From NCBI GenBank assembly GCA_029855935.1, contig JAGSHN010000016.1, positions 1 to 64,000 on the forward strand: a stretch of 64,000 nucleotides of DNA, written 5' to 3'. The translations under genes and the position numbers were made by a program. Under the pieces are notes generated by a model. The model was not told where the DNA came from and ran no database searches. It saw only the letters and a program-made list of their open reading frames with translations. Shown here piece by piece: positions 42,384 to 51,800 of this stretch. Each line of letters opens with the position of its first letter. Positions within the stretch are counted from its first letter, which is position 1. Source of the stretch: Candidatus Thorarchaeota archaeon (GTDB lineage: Archaea; Asgardarchaeota; Thorarchaeia; Thorarchaeales; Thorarchaeaceae).

Positions 42384-42398
42384 GCGCATCCGATGCGC
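42384..42398. repeat. Perfect inverted repeat at the predicted transcript start
   Basis: GCGCAT - CCG - ATGCGC spans the expected start site of the longin-like gene. It may be an operator for a dimeric regulator or a 5' hairpin. Confidence 0.4.
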
Positions 42399-42417
42399 AA
42401 GCAGGGGACAACTAGAG

Positions 42418-43380
42418 ATGAATATTGAAGGCGTAGTGATATTCGAGGCCAAGTCTGGAATCCCACTGTTTACTAAGATGAAGGGCAAAACTGACCCCAT
42501 GTTGTTCACCAGTTTCATAACCGCCGCGCGACACTTCTCGTCCGAGCTGTCACTCGGCGGACTATCCTCCTTCGCCACAGACGAGAAAGTAGTGTTCCTC
42601 GCCCAAGGAAAGAAAGTTGTCACGGCATTGATCACTTCGAAGAGCCAGGAGTTCCAGGAGACTCTTGAATTCGCCTCGGAGCTCGGTCAGGTCTTTGAGT
42701 CAAGGTATGAGATACCCGAACGACCACAACCGCACGCGTATTTGGACTTCAAGCCCGTTGTTGATGAGATGCTGCGAAAGGTCCGTGACCCGTTCCTCCG
42801 ACGTGTCGCGAGATTCGCCCATCAGGAGTACGGTGGCGAGGTCTCCACCAAGGCGAAGCTCACTAAGCGGAACGGCTCCGTGGGGACTGTTGACATAGTC
42901 GTCAGCCACGTGAAGAAGTCGGAGTGCGACTCTGACAGATTTGACGAGCTGGCAGTTCTCAACCTGTCGCAGAACTATACGTTTGTCAAGGCCATCGACG
43001 ACATTGCCAGTCGGGGGGCGGTGATCGACTTCATAGACTCAGTCGATAGCTATGGTGTCCGGGTGATCAAGAAGGATGAGATGAGGTTCTTGCCCTACTT
43101 CCCATGCCGGGCAGTCATAGTGGCGCGCGACTATGCGGAGGATGTCCTTGAGTATATTGAACGACTACCAAAGGATGACCAAGGCCCGTATATCGATGGC
43201 TCTCATGTCCTTGCAGGTCTGAGGAGGACAGGTTCTCTCCGCGATCTCAGATGCCACGTCGAGCTCTGGAAATGGCGCGACAACGGCTACCCCGTTCGTG
43301 TGGTCCCTCCACCGACGAATGAGGGCAGTTCTGCACACGCTGGCGAGCACTCCGCAATGGCATCGTCGGGTCATCTGTGA
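42418..43380 (+). CDS. Longin-like domain protein of unknown function
   Basis: A 320-residue soluble protein. The first about 100 residues (G-V-V-I-F-E-A-K-S-G-I-P-L-F-T ... F-I-T-A-A-R-H-F-S-S-E-L ... V-V-T-A-L-I-T) have the strand-helix order of longin/roadblock-type domains that are expanded in Asgard genomes and serve as GTPase or vesicle-traffic adaptors in eukaryotes. The middle, residues 120-270, is alpha/beta of unrecognised fold, and the last 35 residues are disordered. It ends 10 bases inside the convergent gene at 43371. Fold assignment is by pattern only. Confidence 0.5.
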   Translation: MNIEGVVIFEAKSGIPLFTKMKGKTDPMLFTSFITAARHFSSELSLGGLSSFATDEKVVFLAQGKKVVTALITSKSQEFQETLEFASELGQVFESRYEIPERPQPHAYLDFKPVVDEMLRKVRDPFLRRVARFAHQEYGGEVSTKAKLTKRNGSVGTVDIVVSHVKKSECDSDRFDELAVLNLSQNYTFVKAIDDIASRGAVIDFIDSVDSYGVRVIKKDEMRFLPYFPCRAVIVARDYAEDVLEYIERLPKDDQGPYIDGSHVLAGLRRTGSLRDLRCHVELWKWRDNGYPVRVVPPPTNEGSSAHAGEHSAMASSGHL

Positions 43381-45722
43381 TACGTTACGACAACATTGGT
43401 GGACAACGGGACTATCCTCAGACAAGGAGCAACAGGGCTCTCCATCCTGTCCACTATGCTTCCACCATAGGCCTTGAACGTGTTCAGCTGTCTGCTATAG
43501 GGAACATAGACAAGAATCTCCTCTGGGAGAGACTCGCTGTTGACCTCTATCTGAAACTGGTTCATGCTGCTCCCAACAGAGACCTCCACCCTCCCATATG
43601 TCGTCGGGACATTCCATATCCGGACCTCGCGTTTGGTTGTGAACCACTCCTCTGGAATGGCGCGGAGCAATACGAGTACACCATTCTGCTCACATACGAG
43701 CATCTCGGAGGCGGCCAGCACCAGTCCTATTGCCGACCTCAGTACGCATCCCACCGTGATTGGTGTTGTGTTATTCTGCGCCGACTCGTCCGACAATGTG
43801 TGGTATCTTGAGATACCCTCAAAGATGTCCTCTGCGAGTGCCTCAACTCTGTCTCTGTCGCTGCGGAGGACGTTCAGATGAAAGAGCCTGAACCGGAGCC
43901 CCGGGATCAGGTGGCGAACAGCCTGCAGTCTGTCTTCTCTCGCAGCCTGCAGTAGTCGTTCTGTGGACTTGGTGACATCATCAATCAGATGTCTTGTTAG
44001 GGCACCACGCCCCAGAAGGATGACGCTGTCTGTCACTCTCATCAAGTCGCTCACGATGTAGGGGTTGAGGCTGACCGCCCTCAGCCGAATCCCTATTCGC
44101 TCAATTGCATCTTGAAAGATCCTGTCTACCCACTCACTGGTGCCATCAAGCCTCTCAGCTGCGCCGTGGCTGCCGACCCGTCTGAGGAGAGCCGCGAGGC
44201 GCCTTGCAGTGATGACCGTCCACACGGTGTCTATCAGCTTACGGATCGTTGGCTCCTCACCAGATGTTGTTCGAGGCGGGCTGCCGACGGTCTCCTCGTC
44301 ATACGATTCGACTGTTTCTCCGGACCCATATACGGTTGGAGTGGTTGTTTCCTCACCCCTCTGAGTTGAGAGTTGAGTCTCTGTGCCAGTTCTCTCGTCG
44401 TTTCCTGCAGGAGGCCGAGCAATTCTTCGCAGCTCACCGACGAGACGCTCGGACAGACTCTCCAGAGGGATGCCTGCTGAGTCGAAGACTCGGAGGTCAG
44501 GGAGATACATGTGGGTCTGGAGAATCGCCCATATGACTGGCATTCTGTTCACGAGGCCCTCCGACTTGCAACGAGCCACTTCGGCAAGGACTCTCCGTGT
44601 AACATCAGCCAGCACGGTGGACGCGCCCGTACGCGCCAGAGCGAGAATCAATCCCGCGAGTTCTGTTTCGGAGAGGTCACACAGACTCGACTCTGAGGCT
44701 GGCAATGCGTGCGACATGATCACGGCCTTTGCTTGAGTGATTGCGTCTTGGACACCGCTGTTGGGCAGTATCACGCCCACTGTATTGTCCATCAGGTCGA
44801 ACCATCGCTCCACGGTGGCATGACGCATCTCAGGCGTCTTTGCATATTCGGGGGCATCTCTTGCTATGAGACTGAGAGGCTGGACGAAGAAGATGATCAT
44901 TTCGCCTGCGGGACGCAAGTCCAGATCGTATCTCAGTACTGCTGTTGCCAAGCCTCTTGGTGTGCGTATCTCATTGTCTTCTCTCTCCGTCTGTGCCGTT
45001 ATCTCGTCAATCAGTGATGAGCTATCGGCCCAAGCGAGGAACACAGTATCAGGAGATGCATCAGACTCAACGGCTACTGCGCCATTTGCAACTAGTCTTC
45101 TCAGTAGCGCGTCGTACTCTATCTCCACCAACGGCTCTATGCCATGAATAGAGAGAGGGCGCAACGCCGCGAAGAATGTGAAGCCTACATTGTCCAGTGA
45201 CTTGTTCGACACATGTACCTCGTTGTACAATGCCGGTCTACCATCATCCTCGCCGTAGTATATGTGCCTGATGAACTCTACAGGACCGACCTGCTTCGAC
45301 CAGACGAACACCTGGTCCTCAATGGACGGGCACTCCAGCACAGCCTCCTCGCATAGCGCCGGGAACAGCACCTCTCCATCCTCACCAAGGAGCCAGAAGT
45401 CAAGGCCACCGCATCCCTCAAGGCCCGTTGTCAGTCCGGCCGAGTCGGAGTGTCCGACGCCACGGCCTCCCGCTCCTCCAATCGGTACCCAATCCGCCTC
45501 TGTTCCGTTCACGAGGCACTCGATACCATCATCCGGCCGTATGCGCGTTGCCCATCTGGGTTTCATCCACGGCTGGGTTGTCGGCGAGAGGAGGAGACGC
45601 GCATTTAGTCTTCCTCTGATCTCCTCCACGTATCTTGTTGTACTCTCTCCTCTCGGGGGGAGTTCGATACGATGCGCCCGTGCCACGCTCTCAAGGCGTG
45701 CCACATAGTCCTCCGTGAACAT
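43371..45722 (-). CDS. Large soluble protein, possibly six-hairpin-glycosidase-like
   Basis: A 783-residue protein without signal or membrane segment. The first about 280 residues look like a beta-sandwich (V-F-V-W-S-K-Q-V-G, then F-T-F-F-A-A-L-R-P-L-S-I-H-G). A helical region follows, broken near residues 430-480 by a Thr/Glu/Ser-rich linker. A C-terminal piece with L-L-R-A-I-P-E-E-W-F ... T-T-Y-G-R-V-E-V-S-V resembles the end domain of (alpha/alpha)6 glycosidases. Catalytic acids cannot be assigned, so a glycosidase role is tentative. A TATA-like box at 45771-45779 fits the ATG at 45722. Confidence 0.5.
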   Translation of the reverse strand: MFTEDYVARLESVARAHRIELPPRGESTTRYVEEIRGRLNARLLLSPTTQPWMKPRWATRIRPDDGIECLVNGTEADWVPIGGAGGRGVGHSDSAGLTTGLEGCGGLDFWLLGEDGEVLFPALCEEAVLECPSIEDQVFVWSKQVGPVEFIRHIYYGEDDGRPALYNEVHVSNKSLDNVGFTFFAALRPLSIHGIEPLVEIEYDALLRRLVANGAVAVESDASPDTVFLAWADSSSLIDEITAQTEREDNEIRTPRGLATAVLRYDLDLRPAGEMIIFFVQPLSLIARDAPEYAKTPEMRHATVERWFDLMDNTVGVILPNSGVQDAITQAKAVIMSHALPASESSLCDLSETELAGLILALARTGASTVLADVTRRVLAEVARCKSEGLVNRMPVIWAILQTHMYLPDLRVFDSAGIPLESLSERLVGELRRIARPPAGNDERTGTETQLSTQRGEETTTPTVYGSGETVESYDEETVGSPPRTTSGEEPTIRKLIDTVWTVITARRLAALLRRVGSHGAAERLDGTSEWVDRIFQDAIERIGIRLRAVSLNPYIVSDLMRVTDSVILLGRGALTRHLIDDVTKSTERLLQAAREDRLQAVRHLIPGLRFRLFHLNVLRSDRDRVEALAEDIFEGISRYHTLSDESAQNNTTPITVGCVLRSAIGLVLAASEMLVCEQNGVLVLLRAIPEEWFTTKREVRIWNVPTTYGRVEVSVGSSMNQFQIEVNSESLPEEILVYVPYSRQLNTFKAYGGSIVDRMESPVAPCLRIVPLSTNVVVTYHR

Positions 45723-45770
45723 ATGGCGAAACCGTCCGATGGTAGATACATGGGAGGCAGTGTCCTCTGG

Positions 45771-45779
45771 ATATTTATC
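45771..45779 (-). promoter_or_regulatory. TATA-like box for the 783-residue protein gene
   Basis: Minus-strand GATAAATAT, about 53 bases before the ATG, giving a leader of about 28 bases. Confidence 0.45.
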
Positions 45780-45890
45780 TGTCGTGTGTGTCTAGCAATG
45801 CATTGGTGACACCGGAGGAAACGGAGAAGGTCCGCCACCTTCTGGTCCTGTCACCGCCACGCTCGATATGCACCCTCCGGACTGCTAAAA

Positions 45891-45902
45891 ACTCTTAATA
45901 AC
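45891..45902 (+). promoter_or_regulatory. Candidate promoter of the ABC/surface-protein operon
   Basis: ACTCTTAATAAC, following an A-rich stretch, about 80 bases before the ATG at 45979. It is the only clear TATA-like element before the five-gene operon. Confidence 0.4.
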
Positions 45903-45978
45903 ATTCAGACGGTGGTGGCCTGCGAGAAGCTCTGTGAGAGGCACGGTGGTCATTCTCGCGCCCAATGAGGTCTGATGT

Positions 45979-47163
45979 ATGGCTGAGTACCTGAGGAAGC
46001 CCTCACGACGGATAACAAATATGATTGCCAAGGAACTTAGGCTGATAGTCAAGGACCGCGTTGCCATCTTTCTCATCTTCTTGCTGCCCGCTGCCCTGAT
46101 TGGAATGCTGTGGTACGTGTCGAACCAACAAGAGATGACTCTCGGCCCCCACGGTGGCGGATCCTCATCCTCGGAGGAGACCGTCACGACCAACGTCACG
46201 GAGGTCCAGACTGGTGTGGTTCTGGGCATCATCGACCGTGACACGACCCGTACGTATGATGGCCCCGATCTGTCAGAGAATTTCACTCAATATCTCAATA
46301 TGACCGTCGACGAATTGATAGTGTACAATGACACGGACGAGGCTGTCCGAGATCTGTACAGGGGGCGTATCGACGGGTTTGTCGTCATACCGGACGGGTT
46401 TGAGGCTAACCTGACCGTCAATGAGCCCACTTACGTCGAAGTCCATGTCGATGCCACCGACCTCACGACCCAGAGCACAGTTCAGGGCATTGTCCAGTCC
46501 GCTGTCGTGTGGTTCAGAGCCTCCAAGTTCTGGATACGGTCGGAAGTCTTCCCCGATCTACGTATCGAGTTCGCTCCGGAGGGCGACTTTGTGGAGACTA
46601 TATTTGGCGGCTTCATAGTCATCATATCCAGCTACCTTGGCATTGCAATGACCTCTGCACAATCCATTGTCGGTGACGCCCCTCTCCGACGAATGCTTCT
46701 CACCCCGACCAACCGCCTTGAGGTGATACTCGCAAAGGTCACAGCCTATGTCCTCATCGGCTTCTTTCAGTCACTGCTTCTCATCACGTTGTGGGTTGTA
46801 GCCTTCAATCTCAATCTCAGTACGGGCTTTGGAACACTCGTCATCATCATGAGTCTGTGTGCGCTCACAGGGTCGACGACGGGAATCCTGATCTCGTCAA
46901 TCGCGTCCACGCGCCTTCAGGCCAATCAGATGTTTCTGTTTGTCATGTTTGGCACAATGATACTCTCGGGCTTCTTCATCGACGTTGGCATACTTGACGA
47001 ATTCCTACCATTGAATCAGGGCCTGAAACTACTCATCGACACGGCCTTCAAGGGACTGTCTCTCCTAGAGGTGAGCACGCGAATCATCCGTCTGTTAGTA
47101 TTCTCAGTACTTGCCACCTTGGCCGCTACGGTGATCTTCTCCAAGAAACCGACGCTGGGGTGA
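45979..47163 (+). CDS. ABC-2 type transporter permease
   Basis: A 394-residue membrane protein of the ABC2_membrane_3 type. One membrane helix follows the cytoplasmic start (L-I-V-K-D-R-V-A-I-F-L-I-F-L-L-P-A-A). Then comes an outer domain of about 150 residues (Ser/Thr-rich, with N-x-T sites), then about five helices including the R-R-M-L-L-T-P coupling region. It is the only permease in the operon, so it probably dimerises over the two ABC ATPases encoded at 47182 and 53319. A GAGGT ribosome site precedes the ATG at 45979. Confidence 0.88.
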   Translation: MAEYLRKPSRRITNMIAKELRLIVKDRVAIFLIFLLPAALIGMLWYVSNQQEMTLGPHGGGSSSSEETVTTNVTEVQTGVVLGIIDRDTTRTYDGPDLSENFTQYLNMTVDELIVYNDTDEAVRDLYRGRIDGFVVIPDGFEANLTVNEPTYVEVHVDATDLTTQSTVQGIVQSAVVWFRASKFWIRSEVFPDLRIEFAPEGDFVETIFGGFIVIISSYLGIAMTSAQSIVGDAPLRRMLLTPTNRLEVILAKVTAYVLIGFFQSLLLITLWVVAFNLNLSTGFGTLVIIMSLCALTGSTTGILISSIASTRLQANQMFLFVMFGTMILSGFFIDVGILDEFLPLNQGLKLLIDTAFKGLSLLEVSTRIIRLLVFSVLATLAATVIFSKKPTLG

Positions 47164-47181
47164 GCAACCAGAGGTGATCAT

Positions 47182-48861
47182 ATGGTCGTAAGAAGCGAAC
47201 TGCCTGCATCCGAACTCCCCGAGCGCCCCTCCTTTGTCGAGGAGGCCTACTTCTCGGGCGCCCGCATAGGTGATGCAATCGACTGGATTCACGAGCGAAG
47301 GGATCGCGAGATACACTGCGAGATAGAGGGCACCCTCACCAGAACAGGGCAGCGCGTCAAGTTCCGGGGACGTGTGCTGAGAGCGAAGAAGGGCATGCTC
47401 TCACGTCAGATTGCTGTCCTTGTGGAGAGCGACCTTCGGCAACGTGCGACTGACGAGCTGGATAGGGTTCTCACTGTGGGCAGCAACACCACGACCTCTC
47501 AGGATGTCGCGGCCACGCAGATAACACTTCAGAACTATCTCAAACGCGACATGGCGGGTGACCTGTTCTTCAACGGGTCCGAGCTCCAGGATGCCGCTAA
47601 GGAGGTCAGCAAGTTCCTGAAGGCTCATCGTGTTGCATGCACCGTGTGGGGGCAGAGGCTGTCTGACAGAACACCTATGATGATAGAGGGAATGATAATC
47701 GGCGCGTCAGTCAGTCCGGCACCAGTGCTACCAGAGGGCGTGCTGGAGGTCCGCGTCGAGGCGGAGGAGACGGGCGAGTCCAAGATCTATATCGTCGCGC
47801 AGCCACAGTTTCTCTTTGGTCCGCGTTCCGACCCCAATCTCACGGTCATTGCGCGCAAGGTCTACATCCGTCCCTATGCGTGGGTGGAGGCCCCCGCCTA
47901 CCGCAATGTCCTTGAGGCGCGTAACCTGACTGTGACAGTCAAGGGAGGAAAGAAGATAATCGAGAACGTGACATTCTCTATCAGGGAGGGCGAGATGCTG
48001 GCAATCATTGGTGAGTCAGGTGCGGGCAAGTCCACAACAGTGAAGGCTCTCATAGGCGATATCCCCAGTACTGGTGTGGCGCGAATAGCTGGTATCGACT
48101 CTAGGAACGCTCAGAAGGTGCGCTACTTCTTTGGCTACTGTCCTCAGGACCTCTCCTACATGTACGAGACGTTCACTCCGCTGGAGAACATAATTGCCTT
48201 CGGGAAGCAATACGACATCCCCGAGTACCAGCTGATTCGCGACGGCAAGACGCTGCTGCGCGACTTTGGAATAATTGAAAAGGCGAACAGCCCGACGAGG
48301 GAGCTCAGCGGTGGCCAGCAACGCCGTGTGTCAATTGCAATAGCGCTTGTCCATCGTCCCAAGGTTCTTCTGATGGACGAGCCAACCAGCGGGCTCGACC
48401 CTGACAATCGTAATGAGCTGTGGCAGTATCTCGACTATATCAACAAGGAATACGGGACATCCATGGTCGTCATCACACACTATCCTGCCGAGGCCGAGTT
48501 CTGCGACAAGGTAGCGGTCTTTATGAGAGGCAAGAGTCTCGTGGCCTTCGGCAGTCCTGCACGGCTCAAGGAGTCCCTTCCGAACCGCGGTTTCGCCGTG
48601 GGCATTGTCCTTGAAGAGGTCCACCCCAGGGCGCGCAAGGTACTGGAGAGTGTGGAGGGGGTGCGTTTCGTGCTACAACGCGGAGAGCTACTGAAGGTCT
48701 TCACGGAGGAGCCACTGGAAGAGGTCGCGGAACGGTGTCTGAGTGCGCTCGAGGAACATGAGATACCTGTCAAGATGGTCAAGACAAGGTCCATAGCGGA
48801 TATGGTCGACTACTACATCGCCATAACACGTGGCTTGGTCACCGGGATAATAGAGAAGTGA
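47182..48861 (+). CDS. ABC transporter ATPase with unusual N-terminal domain
   Basis: A 559-residue protein. The ABC ATPase domain occupies about residues 247-480: Walker A G-E-S-G-A-G-K-S-T near 276, signature E-L-S-G-G-Q-Q-R near 373, Walker B V-L-L-M-D-E-P-T, and the switch histidine in V-I-T-H-Y. A C-terminal regulatory piece of about 80 residues is of the DrrA kind. Residues 1-245 are an added domain of unrecognised alpha/beta type (segment D-A-I-D-W-I-H-E-R-R-D-R-E-I-H and R-V-K-F-R-G-R-V-L-R), not usual in ABC-2 ATPases. It starts 18 bases after the permease. Confidence 0.9.
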   Translation: MVVRSELPASELPERPSFVEEAYFSGARIGDAIDWIHERRDREIHCEIEGTLTRTGQRVKFRGRVLRAKKGMLSRQIAVLVESDLRQRATDELDRVLTVGSNTTTSQDVAATQITLQNYLKRDMAGDLFFNGSELQDAAKEVSKFLKAHRVACTVWGQRLSDRTPMMIEGMIIGASVSPAPVLPEGVLEVRVEAEETGESKIYIVAQPQFLFGPRSDPNLTVIARKVYIRPYAWVEAPAYRNVLEARNLTVTVKGGKKIIENVTFSIREGEMLAIIGESGAGKSTTVKALIGDIPSTGVARIAGIDSRNAQKVRYFFGYCPQDLSYMYETFTPLENIIAFGKQYDIPEYQLIRDGKTLLRDFGIIEKANSPTRELSGGQQRRVSIAIALVHRPKVLLMDEPTSGLDPDNRNELWQYLDYINKEYGTSMVVITHYPAEAEFCDKVAVFMRGKSLVAFGSPARLKESLPNRGFAVGIVLEEVHPRARKVLESVEGVRFVLQRGELLKVFTEEPLEEVAERCLSALEEHEIPVKMVKTRSIADMVDYYIAITRGLVTGIIEK

Positions 48862-48868
48862 TTCCACA

Positions 48869-51800
48869 ATGCGGTCACGACCCTCCTCCCATCTCACATC
48901 ATCGGCATACACGTGTGCGGCCCTCATGCTCCTTGTCATGGTCGCCTTGAGTGGCACAGTTTCAGTTCCCGTCGTTGCAAGCGTGACGGGTTCGATGGCT
49001 CATTCGGACGTTCTGCCCCAGCGGCCTGTCGACAAGATTGACCCGCGTCTTCTGAATCTGTCAGACCCGTCTGAGCCAGTCAACGTTCTGGTGAAGTACC
49101 GGGACGAGATTGGGGCTGTCAAGGCCGCATCGGCCATTGAGACAATCTCCCGGATTGGTGAGCTCAGACAGGTGTATGATAGTCTGTCCATGGCCAGCGT
49201 GCGGATAGTCGCTGGCGACCTGCCGCGCTTGGCCCGTGAGCGTGTGGTCACGAAGATCTGGGCCGACGAGCCTGTGCATATTATGTCCCAATATCCCCCC
49301 GCGTGTTCGGCGCCATCATCGCAGGGCTCTGACAACTATGCTCCGCTGATAGACCAATTGGGAGCAAGACAGCTCTGGGAGCAGGGCTACAACGGCACCG
49401 GGGTTGTCGTCGCTGTTCTTGACACGGGAATCGACTTCACGCATCCAGATCTTGATGACTTTGATGATAATGAGAGCACGCTCGATTCAAAGGTCACGGC
49501 CTACGCATCTTTCGTCGAGGCTGACACCCTACCTGTGGACATCCTAGGTCATGGCACCTTTGTCGCGTCTGTCATCGGCGGCACAGGCAACAAGTCCGCG
49601 GGACTCTATGCTGGTGTCGCACCGGGCGTGTCGCTTCTCGCCGCAAAGGTCACGCTCGGCGGAATGCTCACGGTTCCCAGCTGGGTCGTATCTGGCATAG
49701 AGTGGGCGTGCAGTCGGGGCGCCGACATAATAGTCATACCGTTCAACACCTTCGGTGCGCCGGGAGATGCAATCTCCGAGGCGGTCCGATGGGCGGCAGA
49801 GAGAGGGGTCCTGGTGATTGCTGCAGCAGGAGATGATGGTCCTGACTATCTCACGATAATGTCACCCGGTGGATCCCGTGAGGCTCTCACCATTGGTGCC
49901 TACGACTCTCAGACGGGAACCATACCATCCTTCTCTGGCCGTGGTCCATCCTTCGAGATGATGGCCAAGCCCGATCTTGTGGCGCCCGGAGTGGGGATTG
50001 TCGGTGCAAAGGTGGGTGCTGGACTGTCACAGGCTGGGTTTGGCGGGTTTGACCTCAGCAGTGTGGGCGAGATCTCTACCATAGTGGGAGGCACTAGCGT
50101 CGGTGAGGCCATCGATGACTACTACGTGATTGCCGACACAACGGCCGCGGCAGCCGGTGTCGTGGCTGGTGCTGCTGCCATCCTGCTCCAGGCATTTGAT
50201 CGGGCCACTCCAATAGTGGTTGGAAATGTTCTCCGGGACACGGCACATCACCTCCCCTATGGCGCCAATGATGCCGGAGCGGGGCTCGTCGACCTCCCAG
50301 CCGCGTTTTCCTATCTCAGCAAGATGCAGTCCCCAGTTGAGCCGCGCATTCGCACGACGGGGACCCCGCTGCTTGCGACGGGTATTGTGGTGGCCGATAG
50401 CGATGGTGCGACAACAACCGCGCTGCTGAGCAGTTATGGTACGATGGTGGCCGTGCTGAGAACCACCGACGACAACACGACATCAATCCATCTGATGATG
50501 GGCACGCTCTCGCTTCGATGGAACAACCTCGACCCAATCAGTCTGATGATGTTTGACGTGGAGAGAGAGATGCATCAGGTGTACACATCCTCTCCTCCCG
50601 ATGGCTACAGCCGGTATGTTGGTGTCATCTCGTACGAGGACACAGTCTTTGTGATACTGGTCGTCGAGGCGTACAATCTCACTCTGACCACTACACAACC
50701 GCTCACAGGCTTCAAGATTACGCCAATTGTGCTCAATCTGGGTCAGGAGCCCATCACCAATGTGAGTCTGTTTCTCTCGTACTCTCTGGACCTGTTCCTC
50801 GACGGACGTGACGACCACGGCAAGTATGCTCTCAACAATCAAGAGGTGTTCGCCTACGGCCAGTCTGAGGACTATGAGAACTTCTATTTCGGGTTCAACT
50901 CGAGTCGCCCGTTCGGGGCCTTTGAGGTGGGCAACTCGTCGGACATAGGCGACCATGTGACCGCAGACAACCTGACAGGTTCGACGACCTTCGATGGCAC
51001 TGTGGGACTTGCGGCCAGGTGGGACTTTGGAGAGATTGCCCCCACAGAGACGTCAAACGTCACAATCGTGCTGGGCTTTGGTGACAACAGGACCATGCTC
51101 GATGCCTCCATTGACATGTTATGGTCGCTCAAGCCGTCGCCTCAATTTCGCCAGCAGGGCGACCTGATGGTGGTGTCGGCTGACATACCGCGGGTCGTGT
51201 CGCCAGGGCAGACCTATCACTCGAGTGCTATTGTGATGAATGTCGGTGTTGATCCATCACCTGTTGTTGCCGCGATGATTGTGGGGAACGTCAACTCTTC
51301 GACCTCAGGGACGCTGTTCTCCAGCTTCTGGAGCGAGGATGAGCTGGCGCCCTTCCACGCAATCCGTCTCGATGCTGAATGGACACCTGAACATGCCGGG
51401 ATATTCTCGGTGGCATGGGTGACGGCTCCAACGGTCGCCTCGGCAATCAGCCTGTTTGTCAGCCCAGCGACTACACTGCTCGCGAGTGGTGCCGGCCTTC
51501 TTGACGACTTCCTCGTCAGGGATGTCTTCGTCGGTACTCCTCTTCCATCCACCTCAGTGTTCCCACGGACTCTGCCGTGTGCCCCATTCGACCTGAGATT
51601 TCCGGGCGACTTCGGAATGTTCGGCTTCATGCTCACGACCACGGTGCCTCTCGGGAACCTCACCATCCAGAAGTACGGTAATGCGACGGAGTGGGGCAAC
51701 TTCTCATTGACGCCTGCTGAGAGTGTTGATGGCTACTATAACTTCTCGCTCATTGCGTTTGTCCCTATCATTACGATGGACGGATATCACGAGTCGGACT

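Larger units (their letters stand above)
42106..42417. other. Divergent promoter region between nadB and the longin-like gene
   Basis: About 310 bases with no supported gene. It holds the rightward TATA-like box and a perfect inverted repeat near the expected transcript start. A GGGGG...CCCCC pair near 42269-42296 on the nadB side could form a leader hairpin. Confidence 0.4.
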
